Below are positions 7,154 to 16,863 of a DNA stretch of 51,501 bases, one piece after another. The translations under genes and the position numbers were made by a program. Below the pieces are notes generated by a model, which saw nothing but the letters and a program-made list of their open reading frames with translations, was not told the DNA's origin and did no database searches. How positions within the stretch are numbered: the stretch's first letter is position 1; the number at the start of each line of letters is the position of its first letter. The stretch comes from Microbacteriaceae bacterium 3FA27C10 (GTDB lineage: Bacteria; Actinomycetota; Actinomycetes; Actinomycetales; Microbacteriaceae): contig SCNI01000028.1 in NCBI GenBank assembly GCA_005502775.1, positions 1 through 51,501 of the forward strand. The letters run 5' to 3'.

Positions 7154-7674
7154 GAGCGCACCGCCTCGGCCACGACGGCAAGCCGGCCGAGGTTGGCGGC
7201 GTACTCCGCGGCGGCCTGCTCGACGAGTTCGTCGAGGCGATCCATCTGGCCGGCCACGAAATAGAAGCCGCGGCCGGGCACGACCGCACCCAGCTCCACG
7301 AGCAGCGGTGCGAGGTTGACCGTCGGGCCCATGGCGTGGGTGAGGTCACCGCCCGTGTGCACCGGGATCGCCGTCACGCCGGAGAGGCCGTTCGCCGGAT
7401 ACCGGTCGAGGAAGGCCTTCAGAAGGCCCGTGTAGGTGGCCTTGTAGGTGGGTGAGGCGAACACCGCGAGGTCGCTCTCCGCGACCCGGGCGTTCAGTGC
7501 CGCCATCTCGTCCGAGGGCCACGCGAAGATCTCGGCCGTGTGGTCGGCCAGATCGATGATCTCGAGCTCGTAGCTGCCCGGGACGAGGAGCTTCTCGACC
7601 AGGGTCTCGGCGACCTTGAGGGTGCGCGACCTCGGCTTGGGATTGCCGACGACGATCGTTGCCTTCAGAACCAT
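7150..7674 (-). CDS. NADPH-dependent FMN reductase (flavodoxin-fold, SsuE-like)
   Basis: A 174-residue flavodoxin-like reductase. VVGNPKPRSRTLKVAETLVE near the N-terminus matches the FMN phosphate-binding loop (GxPxxxSxT), FASPTYKATYTGLLKAFLDR is the conserved YKATYTGLLK segment of SsuE/MsuE proteins, and HTGGDLTHAMG follows. Known relatives supply reduced flavin to sulfonate monooxygenases in sulfur scavenging. It forms a two-gene operon with the downstream flavin reductase. No sulfonate transport genes are nearby, so the sulfur link is only by family. Confidence 0.8.
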   Translation of the reverse strand: MVLKATIVVGNPKPRSRTLKVAETLVEKLLVPGSYELEIIDLADHTAEIFAWPSDEMAALNARVAESDLAVFASPTYKATYTGLLKAFLDRYPANGLSGVTAIPVHTGGDLTHAMGPTVNLAPLLVELGAVVPGRGFYFVAGQMDRLDELVEQAAAEYAANLGRLAVVAEAVRS

Positions 7675-7953
7675 TGCTTCTCACTTCATACCGATTGACA
7701 GGAAATGAGGATGCCGTGGTCACCACCCAGCACGACGAACGATCCGGAACCGCGAGCCGGGCATGGAGACACCGACATCTCTCACACACCACCGAGATTT
7801 TTTGGCCCGGTGGGCCCGCAACGGCTTACGTTGCCTTTCAATTATGCGCGTACCGCATTTCCCGCGTGTTACATGACGTTGCGTGACGGTATCTCGCGGC
7901 AAGCTGGCCGTTCTTCGCTTCACAGACCCCCGGGTGCGCGTCAGGCTGGGGGC
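7675..7953. promoter_or_regulatory. Divergent intergenic region between the FMN reductase and APC permease genes
   Basis: This 279-base gap contains an AT-richer block (about 7800-7870) with a T6 tract and, on the minus strand, a CATAAT -10-like hexamer near 7845. This suggests the FMN reductase operon is transcribed with a leader of roughly 160 bases. A 14-codon minus-strand ORF, MPGSRFRIVRRAGW, lies in that leader without an obvious ribosome site. On the plus strand CAGGCT sits six bases before the permease ATG. No recognised riboswitch was seen. Confidence 0.35.
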
Positions 7954-9222
7954 ATGTCCTCCGGCGGCTCGGTCGGGCTCGCCCAGGGGGCGGCCCTCTA
8001 CATCGCGGCCGTGCTCGGCACCGGCATCCTGGTGCTGCCGGCGCTGGCTGCCTCTGCGGCGGGGCCCGGCTCGATCATCGCCGTCCTGGCGCTCATCGTG
8101 CTCTCGGTGCCGCTCGCCGGCACCTTCGCCGCGCTCGCCGCCCGATACCCGGATGCCGGGGGCGTCGCGACCTTCGTGCGGCGAGCGCTCGGTCCGACGC
8201 CGGCTCGAATGGCCGGCTACTGGTTCTTCTTCGGCGTGAGCGTCGGCACGCCCGTGGTCGCGCTCCTCGGAGCGGAGTACATCGTGGCGGTGCTCGGCGT
8301 CGACCCCGGGCTCGCCTTCGTGATCGCGCCGGCGCTGCTGGTGCCGCCCTTCGTGCTCAACCTCGTCGGCCTGCGCTTCTCGGGCCGGGTGCAGCTCGTG
8401 CTCTCGGGACTGCTCGTGGCGATCGTGGTCGGCGTGGTCGTGGTGGCCGCCCCGGCGACGGATGCGCGGAACTTCGCTCCGCTGCTGCCGCACGGCTGGG
8501 CCGGCGTCGGCGTGGCCGTCAGCCTCTTCGTCTGGGCCTTCGCCGGCTGGGAGGCCGTCACCCACATCGCGGGCGAGTTCCGTCGGCCGCGCCGCACCAT
8601 CCCGCTCGCCACGGCCATCGCGATCGTCGTGGTGGGCGCCTGCTACCTCGGTCTCCAGCTCGTCACCGTGGGAGTGCTCGGCGATCGGTCGGGGTCCAGC
8701 GCCGTTCCCCTGCTCGACCTCGTGGCCGCCACCGCGCCCGCCTGGGGCCGGTGGGCCGTCGCCTCCGTCGCCGGAGTGGTCGCCCTCGGGGTGCTGAACG
8801 CCTACGTGGCCGCCTTCGCCAAGCTCGGCGCCTCGCTCGGGCGCGACGGCGACCTGCCCCGGATGCTCGGGGCCGGCGCCGAGAGCGGCGGAACGCCCCG
8901 CCGGGCGCTCGGCCTCGTGGCCGTGCTGGCGGCCGTCTACTACGCCGCCATGGTGATGACCGGGGGAGCGCTGACGCCGTTCATCCTCATCCACACCTCC
9001 GACATGGTGGCGGTCTACGCGCTCGGGGTGGTGGCGGCGTTGCGGCTGCTGCCGCGCTTCGGTGCGGGGTGGTGGCTCGCAGTGGTCTCGGTGGTGCTCG
9101 TCGCCGGGCTCGTGGCGCTCGCCGGGGTGACGCTCGTGGTGCCGGCGGTGCTCGCGGTCGCCGCGGTCGCGGTTGGGCTGGTGCGGCGCGCGCGCGGCGC
9201 GCGACACGCCCGGCGCGTCTGA
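7954..9222 (+). CDS. APC-superfamily amino acid permease
   Basis: A 422-residue integral membrane protein with about 12 helices. GAALYIAAVLGTGILVLPAL is the unwound helix-1 motif (GxGI) of APC transporters, followed by ARYPDAGGVATFVRRALG, typical of amino acid/polyamine permeases. FVWAFAGWEAVTHIAGEFR in the centre is also characteristic. Substrate not predictable. CAGGCT six bases before the ATG and no clear Shine-Dalgarno suggest a leaderless transcript. Followed by a hairpin terminator and the nrd control region. The C-terminus is Arg-rich and cytoplasmic. Confidence 0.85.
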   Translation: MSSGGSVGLAQGAALYIAAVLGTGILVLPALAASAAGPGSIIAVLALIVLSVPLAGTFAALAARYPDAGGVATFVRRALGPTPARMAGYWFFFGVSVGTPVVALLGAEYIVAVLGVDPGLAFVIAPALLVPPFVLNLVGLRFSGRVQLVLSGLLVAIVVGVVVVAAPATDARNFAPLLPHGWAGVGVAVSLFVWAFAGWEAVTHIAGEFRRPRRTIPLATAIAIVVVGACYLGLQLVTVGVLGDRSGSSAVPLLDLVAATAPAWGRWAVASVAGVVALGVLNAYVAAFAKLGASLGRDGDLPRMLGAGAESGGTPRRALGLVAVLAAVYYAAMVMTGGALTPFILIHTSDMVAVYALGVVAALRLLPRFGAGWWLAVVSVVLVAGLVALAGVTLVVPAVLAVAAVAVGLVRRARGARHARRV

Positions 9223-9282
9223 TGTCGGTGGGTGGATTTATCCTCAGGTGAATCGGCCTCCACTCTCCACAGGGTGCTCGGA

Positions 9283-9302
9283 AAGGGCGGATTTCCGCCC
9301 TT
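9283..9302 (+). terminator. Hairpin after the APC permease
   Basis: AAGGGCGGA at 9283-9291 and TCCGCCCTT at 9294-9302 are perfect inverted repeats with almost no loop (in practice an eight-pair stem and four-base loop). No strong T-run follows. It sits within the DnaA-box cluster. Confidence 0.45.
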
Positions 9303-9373
9303 CCGGCTGTGGATGGATTGGGGGCACGGCTGTGCAGAGTTGTGGATTACCTGTGGATAATTACACGCGTGTA

Positions 9374-9421
9374 ACACTTCATCTAGGGGTCCTCGATATC
9401 CCCGACAACTAGATGTAGTAT
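9374..9421 (+). promoter_or_regulatory. Tandem NrdR-type boxes and nrd promoter
   Basis: ACACTTCATCTAGGGG (9374-9389) and CAACTAGATGTAGTAT (9406-9421) each match the NrdR consensus ACACTATATATAGTGT at about 11 of 16 positions. Their starts are 32 bases apart, the three-helical-turn phasing known for NrdR pairs. TAGTAT (9416-9421) in the second box looks like the -10. Binding of NrdR with ATP/dATP would repress the operon. The nrdR gene itself is not in the window. Confidence 0.68.
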
Positions 9422-9483
9422 TGAACTCCCGGCGCTGAGAAGCCCCTGAAAGTCTTTATCCACACCAGAAAGGTGCATTCCTT

Positions 9484-9723
9484 ATGGCAATCACGGTCTA
9501 CACGAAGCCCTCCTGTGTCCAGTGCACTGCGACCTACCGCGCTCTCGAGAACAAGGGGCTGGAGTTCGAGATCTTCGACCTCTCGGTCGACGAGAAGGCG
9601 CTCGAGACGGTCAAGGAGCTGGGCTACCTGCAGGCCCCCGTCGTCATGACCTCCGAGGGCGACCACTGGTCGGGCTTCCGCCCCGACAAGATCGCCGAGC
9701 TGGCCGCGCGCGCCGCGAGCTAA
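9484..9723 (+). CDS. nrdH: NrdH glutaredoxin-like electron donor
   Basis: A 79-residue thioredoxin-fold protein with the redox motif C-V-Q-C (residues 11-14) in [16 protein letters not shown] and the NrdH-typical C-terminal SGFRPDKI. It reduces the class Ib ribonucleotide reductase NrdE with electrons from thioredoxin reductase. First gene of nrdHIEF. AGAAAGG ahead of ATG serves as ribosome site. The upstream region carries NrdR-type and DnaA-type sites. Confidence 0.95.
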   Translation: MAITVYTKPSCVQCTATYRALENKGLEFEIFDLSVDEKALETVKELGYLQAPVVMTSEGDHWSGFRPDKIAELAARAAS

Positions 9724-9727
9724 GGCG

Positions 9728-10132
9728 ATGTCCGACGACCTCGTCTACTTCTCGAGCGTCTCCGGAAACACCCGCCGCTTCGTCGAGTCGCTCGGCCGAC
9801 CGGCGTCGCGCATCCCGATCTACTCCCGAGAAGATCGGCTCACGGCCACCAAGCCCTACGTTCTCGTCCTCCCCACCTACGGCGGGGGCGGGATGGGCGG
9901 GGCCGTTCCCAAGCAAGTGATCCAGTTCCTCAACGACGAGCGGAACCGATCGCTCATCCGAGGCGTCATCGCCGCGGGCAACACCAATTTCGGCGAGGCC
10001 TACTGCCTTGCGGGCGACATCGTCGCGCGCAAATGCACGGTCCCGTTGCTCTATCGATTCGAAGTATTCGGAACCCCGGATGACCGTGAGGCCGTCCAGA
10101 TTGGATTGGACACACTGTGGAAGCAACTCTGA
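9728..10132 (+). CDS. nrdI: NrdI flavodoxin-like activator of class Ib RNR
   Basis: A 134-residue flavodoxin-like protein. [18 protein letters not shown] holds the FMN phosphate loop and [21 protein letters not shown] the second flavin loop; [18 protein letters not shown] is diagnostic for NrdI. It supplies the oxidant that assembles the manganese-tyrosyl radical cofactor of NrdF. It starts 4 bases after nrdH and overlaps the start of nrdE by 16 bases. Confidence 0.95.
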   Translation: MSDDLVYFSSVSGNTRRFVESLGRPASRIPIYSREDRLTATKPYVLVLPTYGGGGMGGAVPKQVIQFLNDERNRSLIRGVIAAGNTNFGEAYCLAGDIVARKCTVPLLYRFEVFGTPDDREAVQIGLDTLWKQL

Positions 10133-12264
10133 TCGACGCGCCCACCGCCGCGCCGGCGCTCGACTACCACTCGCTCAACGCGATGCTGAACCTCTATGAC
10201 GAGAACGGACTGATCCAGTTCGACAAAGACAAAGAGGCCGCGAAGCAGTACTTCCTGCAGCACGTCAACCAGAACACCGTCTTCTTCCACAACCTGCGCG
10301 AGCGCCTCGACTACCTGGTCGAGAAGGAGTATTACGAGAAGGCCGTTCTCGACCAGTACTCGTTCGAGTTCATCCAGCAGCTCAACGACCTGGCCTACTC
10401 GAAAAAGTTCCGCTTCGACACCTTCCTCGGCGCCTTCAAGTACTACACGAGCTACACACTGAAGACCTTCGACGGCAAGCGCTACCTCGAGCGCTTCGAG
10501 GACCGCGTGGTCATGACGGCCCTCGGGCTCGCCCAGGGCGACGAGAAGCTCGCCACCAACCTCGTCGAGGAGATCATCGGCGGCCGCTTCCAGCCGGCCA
10601 CCCCCACCTTCCTCAACACGGGCAAGGCCCAGCGCGGCGAGCTCGTCTCCTGCTTCCTGCTGCGCATCGAAGACAACATGGAGTCGATCGCCCGTGGCAT
10701 CAACTCGGCGCTGCAGCTCTCCAAGCGCGGCGGCGGCGTGGCCCTGCTGCTGTCGAACATCCGTGAGGCCGGCGCCCCGATCAAGCAGATCGAGAACCAG
10801 TCCTCGGGCATCATCCCCGTGATGAAGCTCCTCGAAGACAGCTTCAGCTACGCCAACCAGCTCGGTGCGCGTCAGGGCGCGGGCGCGGTGTACCTCTCGG
10901 CGCACCACCCCGACATCATGAAGTTCCTCGACACCAAGCGCGAGAACGCGGATGAGAAGATCCGCATCAAGACGCTGTCGCTCGGCGTCGTGGTGCCCGA
11001 CATCACCTTCGAGCTCGCCAAGAACGACGAGGACATGTACCTCTTCTCGCCGTACGACGTCGAGAAGGTCTACGGCCTGCCCTTCGGCGACATCTCGGTG
11101 ACCGAGAAATACCGCGAGATGGTCGACGACCCGCGCATCCGCAAGACCAAGATCAAGGCGCGCGAGTTCTTCCAGACCCTCGCCGAGATCCAGTTCGAGT
11201 CGGGCTACCCGTACATCATGTACGAAGACACCGTCAACAAGGCGAACCCCATCAAGGGCCGCATCAACATGTCGAACCTGTGCTCGGAGATCCTGCAGGT
11301 CAACACGCCGACGACGTACAACGAAGACCTGTCGTACGACAACATCGGCAAGGACATCTCCTGCAACCTGGGTTCGCTGAACATCGCGCTCACCATGGAC
11401 TCTCCCGACTTCGGCCGCACCGTCGAGACCGCCATCCGCGGCCTCACCTCGGTGTCGAACCAGTCGCACATCACCTCGGTGCGCTCGATCGAGGACGGCA
11501 ACGACAAGTCGCACGCCATCGGCCTCGGCCAGATGAACCTGCACGGCTACCTCGCCCGTGAGCGCGTCTTCTACGGCTCGGAGGAGGGTGTCGACTTCAC
11601 GAACATCTACTTCTACACCGTGCTGTTCCACGCCCTGCGCGCCTCGAACGCGATCGCCATCGAGCGCAGCGAGAAGTTCGACGGCTTCGAGGACTCGACG
11701 TACGCCTCGGGCGAGTTCTTCGACAAGTACACGGATGCCGCGTGGGCGCCCGCCACGGCCCGCGTCGCCGAGCTGTTCGAGACCTCGAACATCCACATCC
11801 CGACGCAGGCCGACTGGCTCGAGCTCAAGGCCTCCATCCAGGCCCACGGCATCTACAACCAGAACCTGCAGGCCGTGCCGCCCACCGGCTCGATCTCGTA
11901 CATCAACAACTCCACCTCGTCGATCCACCCGGTGGCCTCGAAGATCGAGATCCGCAAAGAGGGCAAGATCGGCCGCGTCTACTACCCGGCGCCGTTCCTC
12001 ACGAACGACAACCTCGAGTACTACGACGACGCCTACGAGATCGGTGCCGAGAAGATCATCGACACCTACGCCGCGGCCACGCAGCACGTCGACCAGGGTC
12101 TCTCGCTGACGCTCTTCTTCAAGGACACCGCCACCACGCGCGACATCAACAAGGCCCAGATCTACGCCTGGCGCAAGGGCATCAAGACCATCTACTACAT
12201 CCGTCTCCGCCAGCTCGCCCTCGAGGGCACGGAGATCGATGGCTGCGTCAGCTGCATGCTGTAG
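10117..12264 (+). CDS. nrdE: Class Ib ribonucleotide reductase alpha subunit
   Basis: A 715-residue catalytic subunit reducing ribonucleoside diphosphates to deoxy forms. Active-site cysteines are visible in [12 protein letters not shown] (C179) and SNLCSEI (C389), the nucleotide-binding [16 protein letters not shown] block lies near 587-602, and the C-terminal redox pair is in GCVSCML. No N-terminal ATP-cone is present, as expected for class Ib. The GTG at 10117 lies inside the end of nrdI, so translation is coupled. An in-frame ATG further in would remove the conserved N-terminal [12 protein letters not shown] region. Confidence 0.96.
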   Translation: MEATLIDAPTAAPALDYHSLNAMLNLYDENGLIQFDKDKEAAKQYFLQHVNQNTVFFHNLRERLDYLVEKEYYEKAVLDQYSFEFIQQLNDLAYSKKFRFDTFLGAFKYYTSYTLKTFDGKRYLERFEDRVVMTALGLAQGDEKLATNLVEEIIGGRFQPATPTFLNTGKAQRGELVSCFLLRIEDNMESIARGINSALQLSKRGGGVALLLSNIREAGAPIKQIENQSSGIIPVMKLLEDSFSYANQLGARQGAGAVYLSAHHPDIMKFLDTKRENADEKIRIKTLSLGVVVPDITFELAKNDEDMYLFSPYDVEKVYGLPFGDISVTEKYREMVDDPRIRKTKIKAREFFQTLAEIQFESGYPYIMYEDTVNKANPIKGRINMSNLCSEILQVNTPTTYNEDLSYDNIGKDISCNLGSLNIALTMDSPDFGRTVETAIRGLTSVSNQSHITSVRSIEDGNDKSHAIGLGQMNLHGYLARERVFYGSEEGVDFTNIYFYTVLFHALRASNAIAIERSEKFDGFEDSTYASGEFFDKYTDAAWAPATARVAELFETSNIHIPTQADWLELKASIQAHGIYNQNLQAVPPTGSISYINNSTSSIHPVASKIEIRKEGKIGRVYYPAPFLTNDNLEYYDDAYEIGAEKIIDTYAAATQHVDQGLSLTLFFKDTATTRDINKAQIYAWRKGIKTIYYIRLRQLALEGTEIDGCVSCML

Positions 12265-12290
12265 CCGATCCCCGTTCATTAGCCTTCTGA

Positions 12291-13292
<1,002 letters not shown>

Positions 13293-13320
13293 GCGCTTCC
13301 ACCCCTCGTCCTTGCTCTTT

Positions 13321-13369
13321 CGGCGCCCTCCGCCGCCTGCCCGTCAGGCGTCGGAGGGCGCCGTCTATT
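13321..13369 (+). terminator. Terminator of nrdHIEF
   Basis: CGGCGCCCTCCG (13321-13332) pairs perfectly with CGGAGGGCGCCG (13352-13363). An inner CGCCTG/CAGGCG stem (13334-13339/13345-13350) extends the hairpin, and TCTATTT follows. Confidence 0.85.
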
Positions 13370-13422
13370 TGAGTATGAGTACTTCGGGATGAAAGACGTG
13401 ACCTCTGCTAGTTTCTGAGGTT

Positions 13423-15651
13423 ATGTCAACTATGAATCGAAGGCTCGCTGCGACCATCGCAGCGAGCGCTCTCCTCACCGGAATCGTCGTCCCGCTCGGC
13501 GGACAGAGCGCGCAGGCGCTGCCGCCGAAGTGCACTATCGAAGAGACCTGGCACGGCGGCACGTCCTATTACAACGAGGACGACAACACATACGTCGAGA
13601 CCGGCATCCATGCCACCAGGAACGTGGTCTGCGGTCCGACCACCGATTGGACTCCGGGCGGCGATCCGTCGACCGGCGGTGGCCCGACGGCGCCTCCGGG
13701 GGCGCCCCCGGCGCCTCCCGGGCCGACGCTCCCCAAGCCCCCGGACTCCGTTCCGCCGAGCGCGGCGCCGCCGTGCGTCGCCGGTGCGAACAATGCCACC
13801 TCTCCTGGCAAGGGTGGTGCCAACCAGACGGGAACCGGCAAGACGATCAAGGACCTGGTGACGGCGGCGCTCGCGACCGGAGATCTGACGATCGAATCGA
13901 CCACGCCGTCGCGGATCGTCTCGATGGACGTGAACATCGGCGAGTCGATGAGCGGCGACCGCGGCGTCAACCCGTTCGAGGGTGTCGACCCCGACGCCGT
14001 TCCCAACGCGATGTACTGGCCGAACGGCGTCGATCCGACTGTCACCGACGTGAGCTGGACACTCCAGTTCCTGAAGCGAACCGCGCAGCAGATGATCAGG
14101 GCGGTCACCCACGGCGACCTGGCGGCCAACAGCGCGTGGCGGGCGACGTGGGGCCGCCTCCCGCGAGACAAACGGCAGATCGTCATCGACATTCTGAAGG
14201 AGCGCATCATGACGACGCAGAGCGCGTGGAAGAACGACGTTCCCGAGCAGGTCAAATGGGTCATCGAAGGCATCTGGGAGATCATCGAGCTCGCAGCGGA
14301 GATCCCGTTCCCCGTCTCCGGCACCCCCGCCGTCGACGCCCCTCAGCTGTACATTGCGGCGTCCACGGCACCCCGGTTCTTCGGTGATGGCTCCAGCGAC
14401 AACGACGGTGCATGCGGTCAGGTCGCCAAGGCAACGGTGAGTGCTCCGACCTTGGCGGGACTGTCGCCGAGCGGCACCTGGGTGCATGTGTCTCTCGAAG
14501 GAACCGTGAACGGCACCCTGGTCGACAGTCTCAAGGCTCTCGCAGCCCCCGGCGTTCACTGCCCGCGTGTCGAGGTCGACGCGATCGCGAACCAGGAGAA
14601 CCTGCTCGGCGTCACGAGCGGATGTTCAGGCACCGTCACCGCGAGCCGCATTCTCACCCGCAACGAGATCGCTAAGCTCTCCAGCGCCGACAGGGCGATC
14701 CTGATGGCGGGCTCGGAAGACGACCCCATGGCGGGGTCCGTCTTCGTCTCCGATTCGGGGCGCTGGGACCATGTGCCCCCACGCCCCTGGGGCGAATCGA
14801 CCTCGGGCGCTGGAGTGGACACGATCAACTTCGTCGGCGACAGCAAGGACGGCACGATGTCATACACCTCGCTCAAGCCGTACCTGGCGCAGGACTACGT
14901 GGTGGTGGCGGCAAAGGACTCGGCCGGCGCCGAGCACCCGTTCCTGGTGAAGATCAACATCAAGACACCGCCGAACTGCTCCAAGGTCGACAAGGTGGTC
15001 GGTCCGGGCGCTGACGGCTTCCGGGCGGTGATCCTGGGCGGCTCGTTGCAGCTGGCGCGGAACGTGCCTTTCACCCTGGACCTCAACGAGTTCTGCAGCA
15101 CGGACTATCGCGACAGCTATCGAGTGATTCTGGAGAGGGCCGTTCCGGGCACCACGGGCACGGTCAACCCGGACGGGACGATCAGGTTCACCTGGACCGA
15201 CCCCGACGTCGTGATCGACGAGTCGCATCCCGAGGTTCTGACGGTGACACCCTGGGATGAGACCACCGGTGCCCCCGGTGAGCCATGGGAGGTCCCGGTG
15301 GTGGTGCGTGACGCGCCGGCGTCCTGCGACGATCTCGAGGTCGACTACGACATGAAGGCGCTGAAGGGTGCCCCACTGGTGATCCCGATGCAGTGCGGGA
15401 TGGAGGGGGGACTGAAGGTGCTCGCACCGCCGTTCCTCGCCTTCAACGTGCCCGGCCCCGACCTCTCGACCCAGGTGGTCGACGGAGGGACGTTCAAGAC
15501 CGACGGCACGACGCTCACGTTCACGCCGAGCGCGGCGGGGGCCGAAGTGTCCACGGCGCACGTCGTGCCGTGGACGGTCGATCCGGGTACCTACACGCCC
15601 TACAAGGTGCACGGCAAGGTGTTCGACATTGATGTGAGGATCTCGGACTGA
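13423..15651 (+). CDS. Unrecognised large secreted protein with three Cys-bearing Ig-like modules
   Basis: A 742-residue protein I do not recognise. A Sec signal peptide is clear: NRR, hydrophobic stretch LAATIAASALLTGIVVPL, likely cleavage after AQA at about residue 32. A Pro/Gly-rich linker spans about 82-122. Residues about 130-375 form a globular region. Three C-terminal modules start at about 380, 519 and 635, each with a Cys followed by another some 18-30 residues later, and the last two share the PxxC...VTPWD/VPWTVD pattern, suggesting Ig-like folds stabilised by a disulfide. No sortase motif, lipobox or C-terminal membrane helix is present, so it is probably released. TAGTTT eight bases before the ATG is a likely -10. 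Codon choice looks less extreme than its neighbours. Confidence 0.8.
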   Translation: MSTMNRRLAATIAASALLTGIVVPLGGQSAQALPPKCTIEETWHGGTSYYNEDDNTYVETGIHATRNVVCGPTTDWTPGGDPSTGGGPTAPPGAPPAPPGPTLPKPPDSVPPSAAPPCVAGANNATSPGKGGANQTGTGKTIKDLVTAALATGDLTIESTTPSRIVSMDVNIGESMSGDRGVNPFEGVDPDAVPNAMYWPNGVDPTVTDVSWTLQFLKRTAQQMIRAVTHGDLAANSAWRATWGRLPRDKRQIVIDILKERIMTTQSAWKNDVPEQVKWVIEGIWEIIELAAEIPFPVSGTPAVDAPQLYIAASTAPRFFGDGSSDNDGACGQVAKATVSAPTLAGLSPSGTWVHVSLEGTVNGTLVDSLKALAAPGVHCPRVEVDAIANQENLLGVTSGCSGTVTASRILTRNEIAKLSSADRAILMAGSEDDPMAGSVFVSDSGRWDHVPPRPWGESTSGAGVDTINFVGDSKDGTMSYTSLKPYLAQDYVVVAAKDSAGAEHPFLVKINIKTPPNCSKVDKVVGPGADGFRAVILGGSLQLARNVPFTLDLNEFCSTDYRDSYRVILERAVPGTTGTVNPDGTIRFTWTDPDVVIDESHPEVLTVTPWDETTGAPGEPWEVPVVVRDAPASCDDLEVDYDMKALKGAPLVIPMQCGMEGGLKVLAPPFLAFNVPGPDLSTQVVDGGTFKTDGTTLTFTPSAAGAEVSTAHVVPWTVDPGTYTPYKVHGKVFDIDVRISD

Positions 15652-15657
15652 GCGCTG

Positions 15658-15692
15658 CGGGTCCCGCTCGGCATCGTGCCGGGCGGGACCCG
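15658..15692 (+). terminator. Terminator of the secreted-protein gene
   Basis: CGGGTCCCGC (15658-15667) pairs with GCGGGACCCG (15683-15692). An inner CGGCA/TGCCG stem gives a long hairpin. A short TGCTCTTG tail follows. Confidence 0.75.
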
Positions 15693-15732
15693 TGCTCTTG
15701 ACAGGGGCGCCGTCGCGTGAGGGGATGGGCCC

Positions 15733-16854
15733 ATGAGCCGTCGTGTCGTGGTTGCGCCCGACTCGTTCAAGGGGAGCTCGAGCGCCGCGCAGGCGGCCGC
15801 CGCCATCGCCGCGGGGTGGCGGGAGGTGCATCCGCGCGACGAGGTGGTGTGCGTGCCGCTGGCCGACGGCGGCGAGGGGACCCTCGATGCGTTCGAAGCC
15901 GCGCACCCCGCGGCCGAACGGATGCCCGTGCTCGTCACCGGACCGGACGACCGGGTCGTCGAGGCGTGCTGGCTGCTGCTCCCTGAGCCGGCCGGAACCG
16001 GCGGCGGCGCGGAGCGCACCGCCGTCGTCGAGCTGGCGAACACGAGCGGCATCACCCTGCTGCATCCCTTGCGTCCGCTCGAGGCCCACACGCTCGGGTT
16101 CGGCCAGGCCGTGCGGGCGGCGCTCGACCACGGGGTCGGGCGGCTCGTGCTCGCCCTCGGCGGCAGCTCCTCGAGCGACGGCGGTGCGGGGCTGCTCACC
16201 GCGCTCGGGGCACGATTCGTCGACGCGAGCGGCGCATCCGTCTCCCCGGGCAACGGGGGGCTCGCGCACGTGGTCGCGGCTGACCTCAGTGGCCTCGTTC
16301 CGGCGCCTCCGGGAGGGGCGGTGGTGCTGAGCGACGTCACGAATCCCCTGCTCGGCCCTGACGGCGCCGTGGCGGTGTTCGGTGCGCAGAAGGGCGTCGA
16401 GCGCGCCCTCGCCCCGGTGGCCGAGGCGAACCTCGCCCGGTTCGCCCGGCTGGTGACGGAGGCGTTCGGCACCGACCCCGAGACGCCCGGCGCGGGCGCT
16501 GCCGGCGGCACCGGCTTCGCACTGCTGGCCTGGGGTGCCGAGCTCGTCGCGGGGAGCGCGGCGATCGGTGCCGAGCTCGGGCTGCCGCGCATCGTCGCCG
16601 GCGCCGACCTCGTGATCACGGGGGAGGGACGCTACGACGACCAGTCCGAAGACGGAAAGGTGCCGGGGTACGTCCGCGGGGTGGCCGAGGCCGCCGGTGC
16701 GAGCACCGCGCTCGTGGCCGGGGCGATCGCCCGCCCGCCCGTGCTGTTCGGCGCAGCCGTGTCGCTCACGGACCTCGCCGGCAGCAGCGAGTCGGCGCGC
16801 GGGGACGCGCCCCGCTGGCTCCGCGAGGCCGGCCGCCGGCTCGCGCGCGGCTGA
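15733..16854 (+). CDS. Glycerate kinase (GarK/GlxK family)
   Basis: A 373-residue kinase phosphorylating glycerate to 2- or 3-phosphoglycerate with ATP. VVVAPDSFKGSSSAAQAAAAI at the N-terminus, VPLADGGEGTLDAF (about 38-51), LALGGSSSSDGGAGLLTALG and DLVITGEGRYDDQSEDGKVP are all diagnostic of the bacterial glycerate kinase fold. GAGGGGATGGG before the ATG is the ribosome site. It stands alone after a terminator and converges on the cellulase-like gene. Its upstream source of glycerate is not in the window. Confidence 0.93.
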   Translation: MSRRVVVAPDSFKGSSSAAQAAAAIAAGWREVHPRDEVVCVPLADGGEGTLDAFEAAHPAAERMPVLVTGPDDRVVEACWLLLPEPAGTGGGAERTAVVELANTSGITLLHPLRPLEAHTLGFGQAVRAALDHGVGRLVLALGGSSSSDGGAGLLTALGARFVDASGASVSPGNGGLAHVVAADLSGLVPAPPGGAVVLSDVTNPLLGPDGAVAVFGAQKGVERALAPVAEANLARFARLVTEAFGTDPETPGAGAAGGTGFALLAWGAELVAGSAAIGAELGLPRIVAGADLVITGEGRYDDQSEDGKVPGYVRGVAEAAGASTALVAGAIARPPVLFGAAVSLTDLAGSSESARGDAPRWLREAGRRLARG

Positions 16855-16863
16855 TGCCGGCCG

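Larger units (their letters stand above)
9238..9464. promoter_or_regulatory. Cluster of DnaA-box-like sites upstream of nrdHIEF
   Basis: Two exact matches to TTATCCACA are present: its complement TGTGGATAA at 9352-9360, and TTATCCACA at 9456-9464. Near matches are TTATCCTCA (9238-9246), CTCTCCACA (9263-9271), TGTGGATGG (9308-9316) and TGTGGATTA (9341-9349). Six sites in 227 bases is far above chance for a GC-rich genome. DnaA control of ribonucleotide reductase is known for E. coli nrdAB; here it is an inference. Confidence 0.55.

Noticed and set aside
7720-7770. Minus-strand 14-codon ORF MPGSRFRIVRRAGW as a sulfur-responsive leader peptide
   Set aside because: It lies in the likely leader of the FMN reductase operon, but has no Cys or Met run, no ribosome site and no leaderless promoter geometry.
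9238-9464. Replication origin
   Set aside because: DnaA-type boxes are clustered here, but dnaA, dnaN, rpmH and parAB are absent, there is no AT-rich unwinding element, and an nrd operon follows immediately.
15733-16854. Glycerate kinase as part of the xylose locus
   Set aside because: It is on the opposite strand, has its own ribosome site after a terminator, and converges on the locus. No shared operator was seen.
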